Below, piece by piece: positions 8,296-17,573 of a stretch of DNA of 64,000 nucleotides. The position numbers were made by a program, and so were the translations under genes. This DNA is from Marinibacterium sp050389775 (lineage in GTDB: Bacteria; Pseudomonadota; Alphaproteobacteria; Rhodobacterales; Rhodobacteraceae): the NCBI RefSeq assembly GCF_050389775.1, contig NZ_CP177145.1, positions 1 to 64,000 on the forward strand, written 5' to 3'. The notes under the pieces are model-generated. The model saw nothing but the letters and a program-made list of their open reading frames with translations, made no database searches and was not told the origin of the DNA. Each line of letters starts with the position of its first letter. Position 1 is the stretch's first letter.

Positions 8296-8405
8296 ACCCA
8301 TGTTCGGTATGACGGCAACCCGTTTGCATGCGCAAGGCGACCCTTCTCCGTGAGGATGTGTACCCGTTTACAGGCCTGAACCTACCCGGCTACGTGCGTG
8401 GAAAA
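8296..8405 (+). repeat. Tandem iteron array, five copies, 22-bp period
   Basis: Fifteen-base cores: ACCCATGTTCGGTAT (8296), ACCCGTTTGCATGCG (8318), ACCCTTCTCCGTGAG (8340), ACCCGTTTACAGGCC (8362) and ACCCGGCTACGTGCG (8384). The first four bases are invariant and the spacing is exactly 22 bp, two helical turns, so all copies face the same side of the DNA. They are likely binding sites for the initiator encoded just downstream. Confidence 0.75.
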
Positions 8406-8504
8406 TCAGATGGAATCTGCGGGTCTTGGGTTCCGATAACGACCGAAAATGACCGAAAATGCCTTGCCAGGAGGCCTGTTTTGGCGGTCCTTGGGGCCTA
8501 AGAT

Positions 8505-8519
8505 ACCCATCTACGTGAT
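8505..8519 (+). repeat. Outlying iteron
   Basis: ACCCATCTACGTGAT. It starts 121 bp (11 x 11) after the last tandem copy, so it keeps helical phase with the array. It lies upstream of the initiator start and may act in Rep autoregulation. Confidence 0.6.
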
Positions 8520-8537
8520 CTGCGGCGGATCAAACCG

Positions 8538-8552
8538 ACCCGTTTGCGTGCA
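8538..8552 (+). repeat. Outlying iteron next to the rep start
   Basis: ACCCGTTTGCGTGCA, 33 bp after the previous copy and 25 bp before the initiator ATG. The first nine bases match those of the 8318 copy exactly. Confidence 0.65.
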
Positions 8553-8577
8553 GACCTTTCGGACGAGGGGCAATCAA

Positions 8578-9903
8578 ATGAACCCTTGGCGGTTGACAGA
8601 CGGGTCGGTTCACCTGTCTGCTGTGGCAAAAGCAGCAAATGCGAGTCGGGCAGTGACGCAATTTCGGCAGATTACGGAGCGGGAGAGCCTCCGCAAGCAC
8701 GTGGCGGCGATCCACGTGGGGGGCAAACTGTCTCTCTTGCAGCGTAAGCTGAGCAATTGCCTGTTGCTGCACGCCTATGACGACCTGCTGACCAAATCGT
8801 CCCATCGCATCGATGCCGAAACCCTGTGTGCGCTGTCGGGCTATGCGTCGCGCGACCGTGACACGTTGAAGGCAGCCTTGCGGGCGCTCGCGGAAACCAC
8901 GGCCGAGTGGAACATGCTGGGCGATGACGGGGAAGAGGAATGGGGGATCTCGTCGTTGCTGGCCTATGCCAAGCTGTCGGGTGGTGTGTGTGAATATGCC
9001 TATTCCGCGCCGCTGGCGGCCAAGCTTTACGACCCGGCCGTCTTTTCCATGATCAACATGCGTATCCAGCGCAACTTTACCTCGGGCCACGCGCTGGCGC
9101 TCTACGAAAACTGTTTTCGCTTCGTGCGGACCGGATCGACCGGCTGGTGGGAACTGGATGTCTTTCGCCGGCTGATGGGCGTTCACGACAGCGCGTATTA
9201 TGACGATTTCTCGAAGCTGAATGCCAAGATCATCAAGCCCGCGGTCAAGGAAGTGAACGCGGTGTCCGACATCTCGCTGGTGGCCGAGATCCGGCGCGAG
9301 AGCCGCAAGGCAAAGCACATTCGGTTTCTCATCACCCGAAACGGGCAGGAGACCTTGTTCGACCTGGGCGACGATGACGCCATTCGCAAATCGGAGGCGT
9401 TCAAGCGGCTGGTGGCCAACGGCGTGTCGGGCCGCCTGGCGCAGCGGTGGATCGCGGAACATGGCGACAGCTATGTTTCGGAGAAGCTCGATTTCGTTGA
9501 ATCCGAACGGCGAAAGGGCAGGGTGCGCAAGACCCCGGCGGGCTACCTGGCCGCCGCGATCAAGGGCGATTTCAAACCGCATGTCGCGCCGGCCCCGCCA
9601 CCGCCGCCCGTCGCACCGGCCGGACCCACAGAGGCCGAGATAGCCGAGCAGAAGCGCAGCGTGGAGATGGCCCGGGATGCAGGCTGGCGCAAGGCCTGCA
9701 TGGAAAAGATCGACGGGCACCTGGAAAAGCGGTCTCCGGCCAGCCGCAAGGCGATGAAGGATCGCTTTGAGAGGTCGCTGGAAGATGAATTCGAACGCGG
9801 CCAGTTCCGCCGCTATGGCTGGCATGCCCGGGGGGTCTTTGCCAAGGTCCATGACTTCTGGATCGATCTGATCCCCGATGGTCTGCCCGAACGCGACGGC
9901 TGA
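8578..9903 (+). CDS. Plasmid replication initiator (Rep_3/RepA-like winged-helix family)
   Basis: A 441-residue protein with the layout of iteron-binding plasmid initiators: an N-terminal winged-helix core including YDPAVFSMINMRIQRNFTSG and HALALYENCFRFVR, a second winged-helix-like region (GWWELDVFRRLMGV, NAKIIKPAVKEVNAVSDI), a Pro-rich linker (APAPPPPPVAPAGP) and a helical tail. The frame is open from 8449, but that extension covers two iterons, and GAGGGG precedes the ATG at 8578, so 8578 was chosen. Divergent from parAB, with the origin between. The family is inferred from motifs; Rhodobacterales nomenclature (RepA or RepB type) cannot be settled here. Confidence 0.8.
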   Translation: MNPWRLTDGSVHLSAVAKAANASRAVTQFRQITERESLRKHVAAIHVGGKLSLLQRKLSNCLLLHAYDDLLTKSSHRIDAETLCALSGYASRDRDTLKAALRALAETTAEWNMLGDDGEEEWGISSLLAYAKLSGGVCEYAYSAPLAAKLYDPAVFSMINMRIQRNFTSGHALALYENCFRFVRTGSTGWWELDVFRRLMGVHDSAYYDDFSKLNAKIIKPAVKEVNAVSDISLVAEIRRESRKAKHIRFLITRNGQETLFDLGDDDAIRKSEAFKRLVANGVSGRLAQRWIAEHGDSYVSEKLDFVESERRKGRVRKTPAGYLAAAIKGDFKPHVAPAPPPPPVAPAGPTEAEIAEQKRSVEMARDAGWRKACMEKIDGHLEKRSPASRKAMKDRFERSLEDEFERGQFRRYGWHARGVFAKVHDFWIDLIPDGLPERDG

Positions 9904-9906
9904 TCC

Positions 9907-9922
9907 GTCTCGCACGCGAGAC
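9907..9922. promoter_or_regulatory. parS-like 16-bp palindrome, copy 4
   Basis: GTCTCGCACGCGAGAC, a perfect palindrome apart from nothing in its arms, 3 nt after the initiator stop codon. It closes the replication module on the right as copies 1 and 2 do on the left. Confidence 0.65.
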
Positions 9923-10338
9923 ACGCTTATCGGACATGACTCGGGCCGGCGGGTTGCGGCGGTTATCCGGTGATCCAGGGAGATAAAGCGCCGTTGCGAG
10001 ATGATGATCCGGCCGACGGCAACGTGCGCACCAACTTATCCCATGCACCTGTTGCGCGCAGGTGCATGAAACCGGAATCCCCGGACCTGTGATGCATTTG
10101 TCGGGGCAGGGGCCGCGGGACGGGCAATCGGGGCAATGATGGCGCTTTTGCCGAAAAGCCGGCCGATCCTGTCGCGAATAGGGCGATGACACGGCGGAAG
10201 TTCAGCCTATAGATGCAAATTTGTCTCTGTTTACAATTCCTTGCCGGACACGGTGGATAACGTCGTTGTCAGGTCACGCGGGAATGATGTGCCTAGGCCG
10301 GGACGGGACAGATCCGTCGGACCTGGAAAAGTAAGCTC
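9923..10338. other. Intergenic region after rep: hairpin and a DnaA-box-like site
   Basis: About 415 bp without a supported gene. A 10-bp inverted repeat (10042-10051 with 10059-10068, arms CATGCACCTG and CAGGTGCATG) could end the rep transcript, though no T-run follows. GGTGGATAA (10252-10260) is the reverse complement of TTATCCACC, one base from the DnaA box TTATCCACA. The last 130 bp should hold the promoter of the autotransporter gene; no clear -35/-10 pair was found. Confidence 0.4.
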
Positions 10339-13300
10339 ATGTTCTTGTACCACCCACTTCGCTTCGGGGGGGCACGCCCCCTTGTGCCCGGCGCCACCGT
10401 CATCGGCCGCGCCAAGGCCACGACCGCGCTGGCAGGCACGCTGATCGCCACGATGGCCCTGGGCGCCGGCCCGGCCATGGCCGCCTGCACGACAAGCAGC
10501 AAGGTGATGACCTGTTCGGGCGACGACATCCCGACGACGGATGTGGGCGGGGGAACGGCGACAACGGTGGACTTCAGCGATGTCACCGGGAATTTCGGGC
10601 CGGTGCAATCGTCGGACGTCAGCGCGACGGTCTATGCGCTGGAGCTCCACGCGGTGGCCTCGGACGGCGGTGATGCGACCAAGAACAAGCACGAGGACGG
10701 GCAGAACGGCGGCAACGGCTACTCGGCCTATGACTTGTGGACCAAGATGCATTTCGACCAGGGTTATGGCATCGACAGTTACTATGGTGCGATCCACATG
10801 CTGTCGCAGGGCGGCAACGGCGGGCAGGCCAACGAGGACAGCGTGTTCTGGAGCACGGCCCATGGCGGGCAGGGCGGCGATGGCGGCAGCGGCGGCACCT
10901 TGTCGATGGTGGCCGATGCGGACGATGGCGGCAAGACGCCTTATCCGATCACCACGCTGAACGAGGCGGCGATCCTGCTGGTCAGCCAGGGCGGCGATGG
11001 CGGCAAGGGCGGCAAGGGTACCAACCAAGGCGGGCCGCACCAGGGCAATGGCGGCCAGGGCGGAGACGGCGGCCATGGCGGGACGATCACCCTGACCCTA
11101 TCGGACGCCCACGCGGTGAACATCCAGGGCAGCAGCCAGTCCGACCGGCAGCTGGATGGCAACGCGGCGATCTCGGCGCAAAGCCGCGGCGGCGACGGGG
11201 CCGTTGCGGGCGAAGGCCTGTCGGACAACAAGGCCACGGGCGGCACCGGCGGGGCCGGGGGCGACGGCGGCAACATCACCATCACGGCCACCAGCACGCG
11301 CAACACGATCACCACCCGGAGCGACGCGGTCCACGGCATCTGGGCGGTCAGCGCCGGGGGCAACGGCGGCACCGGCGGCGAAGGCCACGGGACAGATGAA
11401 GGAGTCGGGGGCAACGGCGGCCATGGCGGCACCGGCGGGGATGTGACCGTATCCTATGGCGGGTCGATCACGACGGCCGGGGCCAAGTCGCAGGGCATCC
11501 TGGTGCAGAGCCACGGCGGTGCCGGTGGCAGCGGCGGCGAGGGCGACAGCTGGTTCGACGGCAACGGCGGCTATCCCAACGATCCCGGCCCGGGCGGGGC
11601 GGCGACGGTCAAGGCCACCAGCGCGACGATCACCACGACGGGCGACGATGCCACGGCGATCCTGGTGCAGAGCGTCGGGGGATTTGCCGGCGAGTCCGGC
11701 CAGGCGGCCGGCTTTGTGGCCTATGGGGCCAGCGAGGCCAGCGGCGGCCAGGCCGGGGCGGTGAGTGCGGACCTGGACGATGCGACGCTGACAACCTCGG
11801 GCACGGCCTCGGCCGGGCTGATCGCGCTGTCGGTCGGCGGCGGCGGGGGGACCGGGTCGGCGGATGACGGCTTTGTGGCCATGGGCGCGGCGGGCGCGGC
11901 CGGGGGCGATGGCGGCACGGTCGACGTGGCGCTGAGCGGGACCAGCACGATCACCACCGGGGGCGACAACGCGCCGGCGATCTTTGCGCTGTCGGTCGGT
12001 GGCGGCGGTGGCACCAGCGGGGGCAACGATGGTGTCGTGGCCCTGGGCGGGCAGGGCGGCCAGGGCGGCGATGGCGGCACGGTGACCCTGACCAGCGGCG
12101 GCGACACGACCGTCGCGACGACCGGCCAATACGCCGTGGGCGTCATGGTCAGCAGCATCGGCGATGGCGGCGGCAAGTCGACCTCGCCCGGGGCGGCCTG
12201 GGCGCTGGGGGCCAATGGCGGCGACGGGGGCGACGGCGGCGACGTGACGGTGGATTTCGCCAGCGGCACGCTGGCGGTGACCACCCATGGCGACCTGGCC
12301 GACGGCATCCTGATCTCGTCGGTGGGCGGCGGCGGCGGCCATGGCGGCAGCTCTCTCGAGGCCATCGCCTTGCTGCAGCCGGCCCTGGGCACCAGCGGCG
12401 GCAGCGGCGGACACGGCGGCGACATCACGGTCACGACCGAGGACACCGGCAAGATCGATGTCGAGACCCACGGGTACAAGGCCAACGGTTTCGTGGCCCA
12501 GTCGATCGGCGGCGGCGGAGGCACCGGCGGGTCGGTGGTCAATGTCGACATCGGGCTGGATTTCAACGCCCAGACCGGCACGACCAACGCCGCGTCCGGC
12601 CAGGACGGGGGCACCATCAGCATCGGTGACAGCGACACGGTCGGGCTGGCCGGCCAGGTCACGACGCATAACGCCAGCGCGTCGGGCCTGCTGGTGCAAT
12701 CGGTCGGCGGGGGCGGGGGCTCGGCCGGGTCGAACGTGCAGGCCGGCGCGTCGATCGAATTCGGCCATGACATGGGCACCAACGGGGGCATCGGCGGTGT
12801 CGGCGGTGACGTGGTGCTCAATGCGGCGGTCGACGTGACGACCAAGGGCCACCAGTCCGACGGCATCCTGGCCCAGTCGGTGGGCGGCGGCGGCGGCCAG
12901 TCGAGCAACGTGGTCGACAGCAATGCCGCCGGGCTGAACCTGAGCACCTTCGTGGGCAACCAGGGATCGCAGGCCGGGGTCGGAGGCGACGCGGGCAAGG
13001 TCACCGTCGTGTCGGACGGGGCGATCAAGACCGAAGCCGGCAATTCGCTGGGCATCCTGGCCCAGTCGACCGGCGGCGGCGGGGGCAAGGCCGGTTACAC
13101 GGTCGATGCCGATGCCTCGATTGACGCCGGGTCGGTCAAGCTGGGCTCGTCGGGCGGCGGCGGCGGTGATGCCGATGACGTGTCGGTCACGGCCAAGGGC
13201 AGCATCGAGACCGAGGGCGACCTGTCGACGGGCATCCTGGCCCAGTCGGTCGCCGGGGGCGGCGGCCAGTCGGGCACGACGGTCGGGGGCAACCTGGGGC

Positions 13301-16300
13301 TGGACATCAGCTATGTCCACGGCGGCGATGCCGGAGCCGGGGGCACGGCGGGCAAGGTCACGCTGGACAACGCGGCGCAGGTTTCGACGCTGGGCAGCCA
13401 GGCCGTGGGGCTTCAGGCCCAGAGCATCGCCGGCGGCGGCGGGGCCGGAGGGCTGACCGTGGCCGGCGCCCTGTCGATCGTGTCGGTCTCGGTGGCGCAT
13501 GGCGCCGATGGCGGCACGGCCGGCACGGCGGGCGAGGTCGACCTGGACAACAGCGGCGCGATCACAACGGCCGGCGACAATGCCGACGGTATCCTGGCCC
13601 AGTCGGTGGGCGGGGCCGGGGGCACGGCCGGCATCACGATCAACGGGTCGGTCGATGCCGGGCCGGTGTCGGGCGCGGTGAACGTGTCGGTCGGCGGTGA
13701 TGCCGGTGACGGCGGCACGGCCGGGGCGGTCAACCTGACCAATGCCGGTGCGGTGACCACGACGGGCTACGGCTCGACGGGCATCACGGCCCAGTCGATC
13801 GGCGGCCATGGCGGCAACGGCGGGGCGGTGCTGGCCGGGTCGCTGACGGTTGCGGCCGAAGGCGCGGGATCGGTCAACGTGACGGTGGGCGGCGATGGCG
13901 GAGCATCGGGCCAGGGCGGCAATGTCGGGCTGACCAACAACAGCGGCGGCGACGTGACGACCGCCGGCCATTATGCCACCGCGCTTTTTGCCCAATCGGT
14001 GGGCGGCAACGGCGGCAAGGGCGGGGGCAGCTATGCCTTTTCGCTGAACACGGCCGGCGGTCCGACCGGCGAAGTGTCGGTTGCCGTCGGCGGGTCGGGC
14101 GGTGACAGCGCCGTGTCCGGCACGGTGGCCGTGACCAACGCGGCCAAGCTGGTGACGACGGGCGGCAATGCCCATGGCATCCAGGCCCAGTCGATCGGGG
14201 GCAACGGCGGGGCCGGGGCCAGCGGCTTCGCCTTCGGCGGCGATTTCCAGTACAAGCCCGGCGACGCGTCGATGCAGGTCTCGGCCGACGTGGTGGTGGG
14301 CGGCAGCGGCGGGCAGGGCGCCCATGCCAACGACGTGACGGTGACCAACAGCGGCGACATCTCGACGGCCACCGAAACCTCCTATGGCATCTATACCCAG
14401 TCGGTCGGCGGCGGTGGCGGCGATGGCGGCCAGGCCGGGGCGCACAGCTTTGGCTATACCAAGAAGGCCGAAAAGGCCGACACGACGCGCAGCATCGCGC
14501 TGAATTTCTCGATGGGCGGCGACCAGGGCGCATCGGGCGACGGCAAGGATGTCAGCGTCACCCATTCCGGCGGCACGATCACCACGGCAGGCAACGCGGC
14601 CTATGCGATCTTTGCCCAGTCGGTCGGCGGCGGCGGCGGCAATTCCGGCAACGGTTCGCCCGGGCTCAAGGGCTGGGTGGCCGACGTGGCCAATGTCGGC
14701 GAATGGCTCGACGACATCTATGACACCTACAAGGACGTGGCCGATTTCCCGGCCAGCCTGCTGGAATGGGGCATCGACATCGGCGGCGCGGCCGGGGCCT
14801 CGGGCGAGGGTGGCGCGGTGACCGTCGAGAACGACGGTACGCTGCACACGACCGGCGACAACGGCACGGCGATCTATGCCCAGTCGGTCGGGGGCGGCGG
14901 CGGCAATGGCGGCGATGGCAGCCAGGGCACGCTGACCGACCTGACCATCGCCCGGTCCGGATCGGGCGGGGGCAACGGTGGCGACCTGACGATCACCAAC
15001 AAGGGCACGATCGTGACCGAGGGCCAGGGCGCCATGGGCATCTATGCCCAGTCGGTCGGCGGCGGCGGTGGCACCGGTGGCGACATCGAGGGCAACATCG
15101 TCACGGCCCTGGCCAATTTCTGGGAAACCGCGGGGGCCGAGATCTTTGGCGGCGACAATGGCGGGGCCGGGGGCGACGGCGGCAACGTGAGTGTCACGCT
15201 GGCCAGCGGCAGCTCGATCACGACCTCGGGCAAGCAGGCCCATGGCGTCTGGCTGCAGACCACGGGCGGCGGCGGGGGTGCCGGCGGATCGCTGGACAGC
15301 CAGGCCATCACCGGCAGCTACCAGAACGGCATCGGCAGCGCCGGGGACGATGGCAGCGCGGGTTACGTCAACCTGACCGTCGACGGCAGCATCCAGGTCA
15401 GCGGCGCCGGCGCGGCCGGGGTCTTTGCCCAGAGCGCATCGGGCAGCGGCGGCTATTCGGGTGGCGTGAAGATCTATGTCAACGGGTCGATCAAGGCCGA
15501 AGGCGCCCAGGGCCGGGGCATCCTGGCCCAGGCCTCGGAGAGCGGCACCGACGATCCCAAGGGCGATGCCACGACCTCGGGCGTCTGCCAGGACACCGAC
15601 AACCAGTGCCGCGGCTCGGTGCATATCTATGTCGACAGCGGGGCAACCGTCGAGGTGACCGACGAAAACGCCTATGAGGCCATCGCCGTGTCGGGCGGGC
15701 GGACCAAGCTGAACAGCGACGGGACGATCCATTATTCCAGCCTGGTCGACAATGCCGGCGAGATCCTGAGCGGGCACATGTCGGTCAATGCCATTGCCAA
15801 CGACAAGACCGGCGGGCTGCGCATCCACAACCTGGATGGCGGGCGGATCTCGGGGGGTATCCTGCTGGACGACAGCAACCGGACCGAGTTCGAGAACCAG
15901 TCGGGCGCGACCTTTGACAGCGGCGACACGGTCTACCTGGGCAAGCTGGGCAATTACGATGGCCAGTCGGGGGGCAAGATCTCGGCCAGCGGTCATGGCA
16001 CGATCGGCACCAGCACCTTCAGCCTGGGCGGCAGCTTTGGCGAGGCCGGCACGATGCAGGTCGATGCGACCCAGGCCAGCGACGGCAGCCTGTCCTACGA
16101 CGTGCTGGCGCTGGATGGGCTTGGCCAGGCGGTGTCGGCGGCGCTGACCGGGACGGTGGCGCCGAACTGGACCGGGACGACCAGCTTCAAATCCGGTGAC
16201 ACCGGCACGCTGACCTTTGCCACGGCGACCAATTCGGCCAGTTTCGACACGGTCAGCGCCACGGTGACCAACAGCGCGACGATGACCTACACGCTGGCCG

Positions 16301-17517
16301 TCAACGACGACAAGACCGGGGTGTCGGCCAGCTACAGCGTCGATTACTCGGGCGCGCAGTCGGGCGCCAGCCTGTCGACCAATGCCAGCGCCTACGCGGC
16401 CTATTTCAGCGATGTCATGGCCGCGGAACAGGCGGCCCAGTCCGGGCAGGTGGGCCCGGCGGCCGCGGCCGACAGGGACGGCGCCGATGACGGGCTGACC
16501 CTGGTGGCCACCGATTACCTCAACATCACCGATGCCCGGACGCTGGACAGGGCCTATCGCCGGCATGCGCCCGAAGAGCACCTGACCGGGGCCGCGGCGG
16601 CGATCGGTTCGGCCCTGTCGCTGAACAGGCTGCTGCAAAGCTGCCCCGACATCGACCCGCGGGCGGGGCTGGGTTTCCTGCGCCAGGGGGAGTGCAGCTG
16701 GGCCATGGGCACGGGCCTGCGGCGGCACCAGGATGCGACGGATGGCAGCCCCGAGTTCGACCAGACGGCCTGGGGCCTGTCCATCGGCACCCAGCGCGAG
16801 ATCGGGGCCGACCTGTTCCTCGAACTGGCGGCCCAGGCCGAGACGGTGGCCATCAACGGCGAGAACTTTGGCCAGGACGGCGACCGCTATGCCGCCGGGG
16901 TGGCGCTGAAGAAGGAGATCGGGCGCACCACCCTGTCCGGCACGGTGACCGGCGGGATCTACGGGCTGGATTACGAACGGGGGTATGCGGCGGGGGGCGC
17001 GGCCTACCAGGCCAATGCCGATGTCGACGGCCGGTTCCTGGGCGCCGAGCTGCGGGCCTCGGCGGTGTTCCTCGGCCAGTCGGGGTTCTATGCCAAGCCC
17101 TCGGCGGCGTTGTCCTACACCCAGGTCTGGCAGGACGGCTTTGCCGAAACCGGGGCCGGCGGGGTGAACTGGGATGTCGATGCGGTCAACGAGGACTGGC
17201 TGGCCTTCACGCCGGCGATCGAGCTGGGCCGGGCCTTTGGCGCGGGCAGCCGCAATGCCCTGGCGTTCGTCCGGGCGGGCGTGACCATGGCGCTGAACGA
17301 TCCGACGCTGACCATGTCCAGCCGGCTGATCGGGGCGGATGCCTCGGCCGGGGCGTTCAACGGGTCGCTGACGACCGACCGCTACCAGGGCGATCTTGCC
17401 GCCGGCCTTGAGATCGAGCTGGGGGACAACCTGTCGCTGTCGCTGCTGGGCAGCACGGCGCTGTCGGAAACCAGCCACGATTACGGCGGTTCGGCGCGGA
17501 TCGAATTCCGGTTCTGA
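10339..17517 (+). CDS. Giant Gly-rich autotransporter (type Va) with C-terminal beta-barrel
   Basis: A 2392-residue secreted surface protein. A long signal peptide (hydrophobic TTALAGTLIATMALGAG) ends near AMA-ACTT. The passenger contains about two dozen degenerate units of roughly 55-90 residues, each with a core like GILAQSVGGGGGxGG; the Gly loops alternate with Val/Thr-rich strands, suggesting a beta-helix. The last roughly 280 residues form a beta-barrel translocator and the chain ends in phenylalanine (IEFRF), the usual signal for BAM insertion. A short non-repeated insert (residues about 1445-1475, GWVADVANVGEWLDDIYDTY) interrupts the repeats. No protease or ligand-binding motif is recognisable; adhesion or biofilm roles are guesses. 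Stop-free antisense frames are a by-product of the GC-rich repeats. Confidence 0.92.
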   Translation: MFLYHPLRFGGARPLVPGATVIGRAKATTALAGTLIATMALGAGPAMAACTTSSKVMTCSGDDIPTTDVGGGTATTVDFSDVTGNFGPVQSSDVSATVYALELHAVASDGGDATKNKHEDGQNGGNGYSAYDLWTKMHFDQGYGIDSYYGAIHMLSQGGNGGQANEDSVFWSTAHGGQGGDGGSGGTLSMVADADDGGKTPYPITTLNEAAILLVSQGGDGGKGGKGTNQGGPHQGNGGQGGDGGHGGTITLTLSDAHAVNIQGSSQSDRQLDGNAAISAQSRGGDGAVAGEGLSDNKATGGTGGAGGDGGNITITATSTRNTITTRSDAVHGIWAVSAGGNGGTGGEGHGTDEGVGGNGGHGGTGGDVTVSYGGSITTAGAKSQGILVQSHGGAGGSGGEGDSWFDGNGGYPNDPGPGGAATVKATSATITTTGDDATAILVQSVGGFAGESGQAAGFVAYGASEASGGQAGAVSADLDDATLTTSGTASAGLIALSVGGGGGTGSADDGFVAMGAAGAAGGDGGTVDVALSGTSTITTGGDNAPAIFALSVGGGGGTSGGNDGVVALGGQGGQGGDGGTVTLTSGGDTTVATTGQYAVGVMVSSIGDGGGKSTSPGAAWALGANGGDGGDGGDVTVDFASGTLAVTTHGDLADGILISSVGGGGGHGGSSLEAIALLQPALGTSGGSGGHGGDITVTTEDTGKIDVETHGYKANGFVAQSIGGGGGTGGSVVNVDIGLDFNAQTGTTNAASGQDGGTISIGDSDTVGLAGQVTTHNASASGLLVQSVGGGGGSAGSNVQAGASIEFGHDMGTNGGIGGVGGDVVLNAAVDVTTKGHQSDGILAQSVGGGGGQSSNVVDSNAAGLNLSTFVGNQGSQAGVGGDAGKVTVVSDGAIKTEAGNSLGILAQSTGGGGGKAGYTVDADASIDAGSVKLGSSGGGGGDADDVSVTAKGSIETEGDLSTGILAQSVAGGGGQSGTTVGGNLGLDISYVHGGDAGAGGTAGKVTLDNAAQVSTLGSQAVGLQAQSIAGGGGAGGLTVAGALSIVSVSVAHGADGGTAGTAGEVDLDNSGAITTAGDNADGILAQSVGGAGGTAGITINGSVDAGPVSGAVNVSVGGDAGDGGTAGAVNLTNAGAVTTTGYGSTGITAQSIGGHGGNGGAVLAGSLTVAAEGAGSVNVTVGGDGGASGQGGNVGLTNNSGGDVTTAGHYATALFAQSVGGNGGKGGGSYAFSLNTAGGPTGEVSVAVGGSGGDSAVSGTVAVTNAAKLVTTGGNAHGIQAQSIGGNGGAGASGFAFGGDFQYKPGDASMQVSADVVVGGSGGQGAHANDVTVTNSGDISTATETSYGIYTQSVGGGGGDGGQAGAHSFGYTKKAEKADTTRSIALNFSMGGDQGASGDGKDVSVTHSGGTITTAGNAAYAIFAQSVGGGGGNSGNGSPGLKGWVADVANVGEWLDDIYDTYKDVADFPASLLEWGIDIGGAAGASGEGGAVTVENDGTLHTTGDNGTAIYAQSVGGGGGNGGDGSQGTLTDLTIARSGSGGGNGGDLTITNKGTIVTEGQGAMGIYAQSVGGGGGTGGDIEGNIVTALANFWETAGAEIFGGDNGGAGGDGGNVSVTLASGSSITTSGKQAHGVWLQTTGGGGGAGGSLDSQAITGSYQNGIGSAGDDGSAGYVNLTVDGSIQVSGAGAAGVFAQSASGSGGYSGGVKIYVNGSIKAEGAQGRGILAQASESGTDDPKGDATTSGVCQDTDNQCRGSVHIYVDSGATVEVTDENAYEAIAVSGGRTKLNSDGTIHYSSLVDNAGEILSGHMSVNAIANDKTGGLRIHNLDGGRISGGILLDDSNRTEFENQSGATFDSGDTVYLGKLGNYDGQSGGKISASGHGTIGTSTFSLGGSFGEAGTMQVDATQASDGSLSYDVLALDGLGQAVSAALTGTVAPNWTGTTSFKSGDTGTLTFATATNSASFDTVSATVTNSATMTYTLAVNDDKTGVSASYSVDYSGAQSGASLSTNASAYAAYFSDVMAAEQAAQSGQVGPAAAADRDGADDGLTLVATDYLNITDARTLDRAYRRHAPEEHLTGAAAAIGSALSLNRLLQSCPDIDPRAGLGFLRQGECSWAMGTGLRRHQDATDGSPEFDQTAWGLSIGTQREIGADLFLELAAQAETVAINGENFGQDGDRYAAGVALKKEIGRTTLSGTVTGGIYGLDYERGYAAGGAAYQANADVDGRFLGAELRASAVFLGQSGFYAKPSAALSYTQVWQDGFAETGAGGVNWDVDAVNEDWLAFTPAIELGRAFGAGSRNALAFVRAGVTMALNDPTLTMSSRLIGADASAGAFNGSLTTDRYQGDLAAGLEIELGDNLSLSLLGSTALSETSHDYGGSARIEFRF

Positions 17518-17523
17518 CGACAG

Positions 17524-17550
17524 CGGGGCCCGGCACTGCGCCGGGCCCCG
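17524..17550. terminator. Hairpin between convergent genes
   Basis: CGGGGCCCGGC pairs with GCCGGGCCCCG (11 bp, 5-nt loop) in the 56-bp gap between the autotransporter and the leftward TetR-hydrolase gene. There is no T-run, so it is a weak or bidirectional terminator at best. Confidence 0.5.
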
Positions 17551-17573
17551 GTTACATGGGACAGGTGGCGCGA

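Larger units (their letters stand above)
8162..8577. other. Probable replication origin (oriV): AT-rich stretch plus iterons
   Basis: The gap between parA and the initiator has a markedly AT-rich segment (about 8170-8290), unlike the high-GC surroundings, followed by repeats that begin ACCC at 8296, 8318, 8340, 8362 and 8384, an exact 22-bp period. Two more copies lie at 8505 and 8538. Unwinding region plus iterons next to a Rep gene is the classic layout of an iteron-controlled origin. Two copies of GACCGAAAAT stand side by side at 8441-8460. No convincing DnaA box was seen inside the AT-rich part. Confidence 0.75.

Noticed and set aside
8449..8577. A 43-codon N-terminal extension of the initiator gene
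   Set aside because: It would place two iterons inside the coding region, and the ATG at 8578 has a good ribosome binding site.
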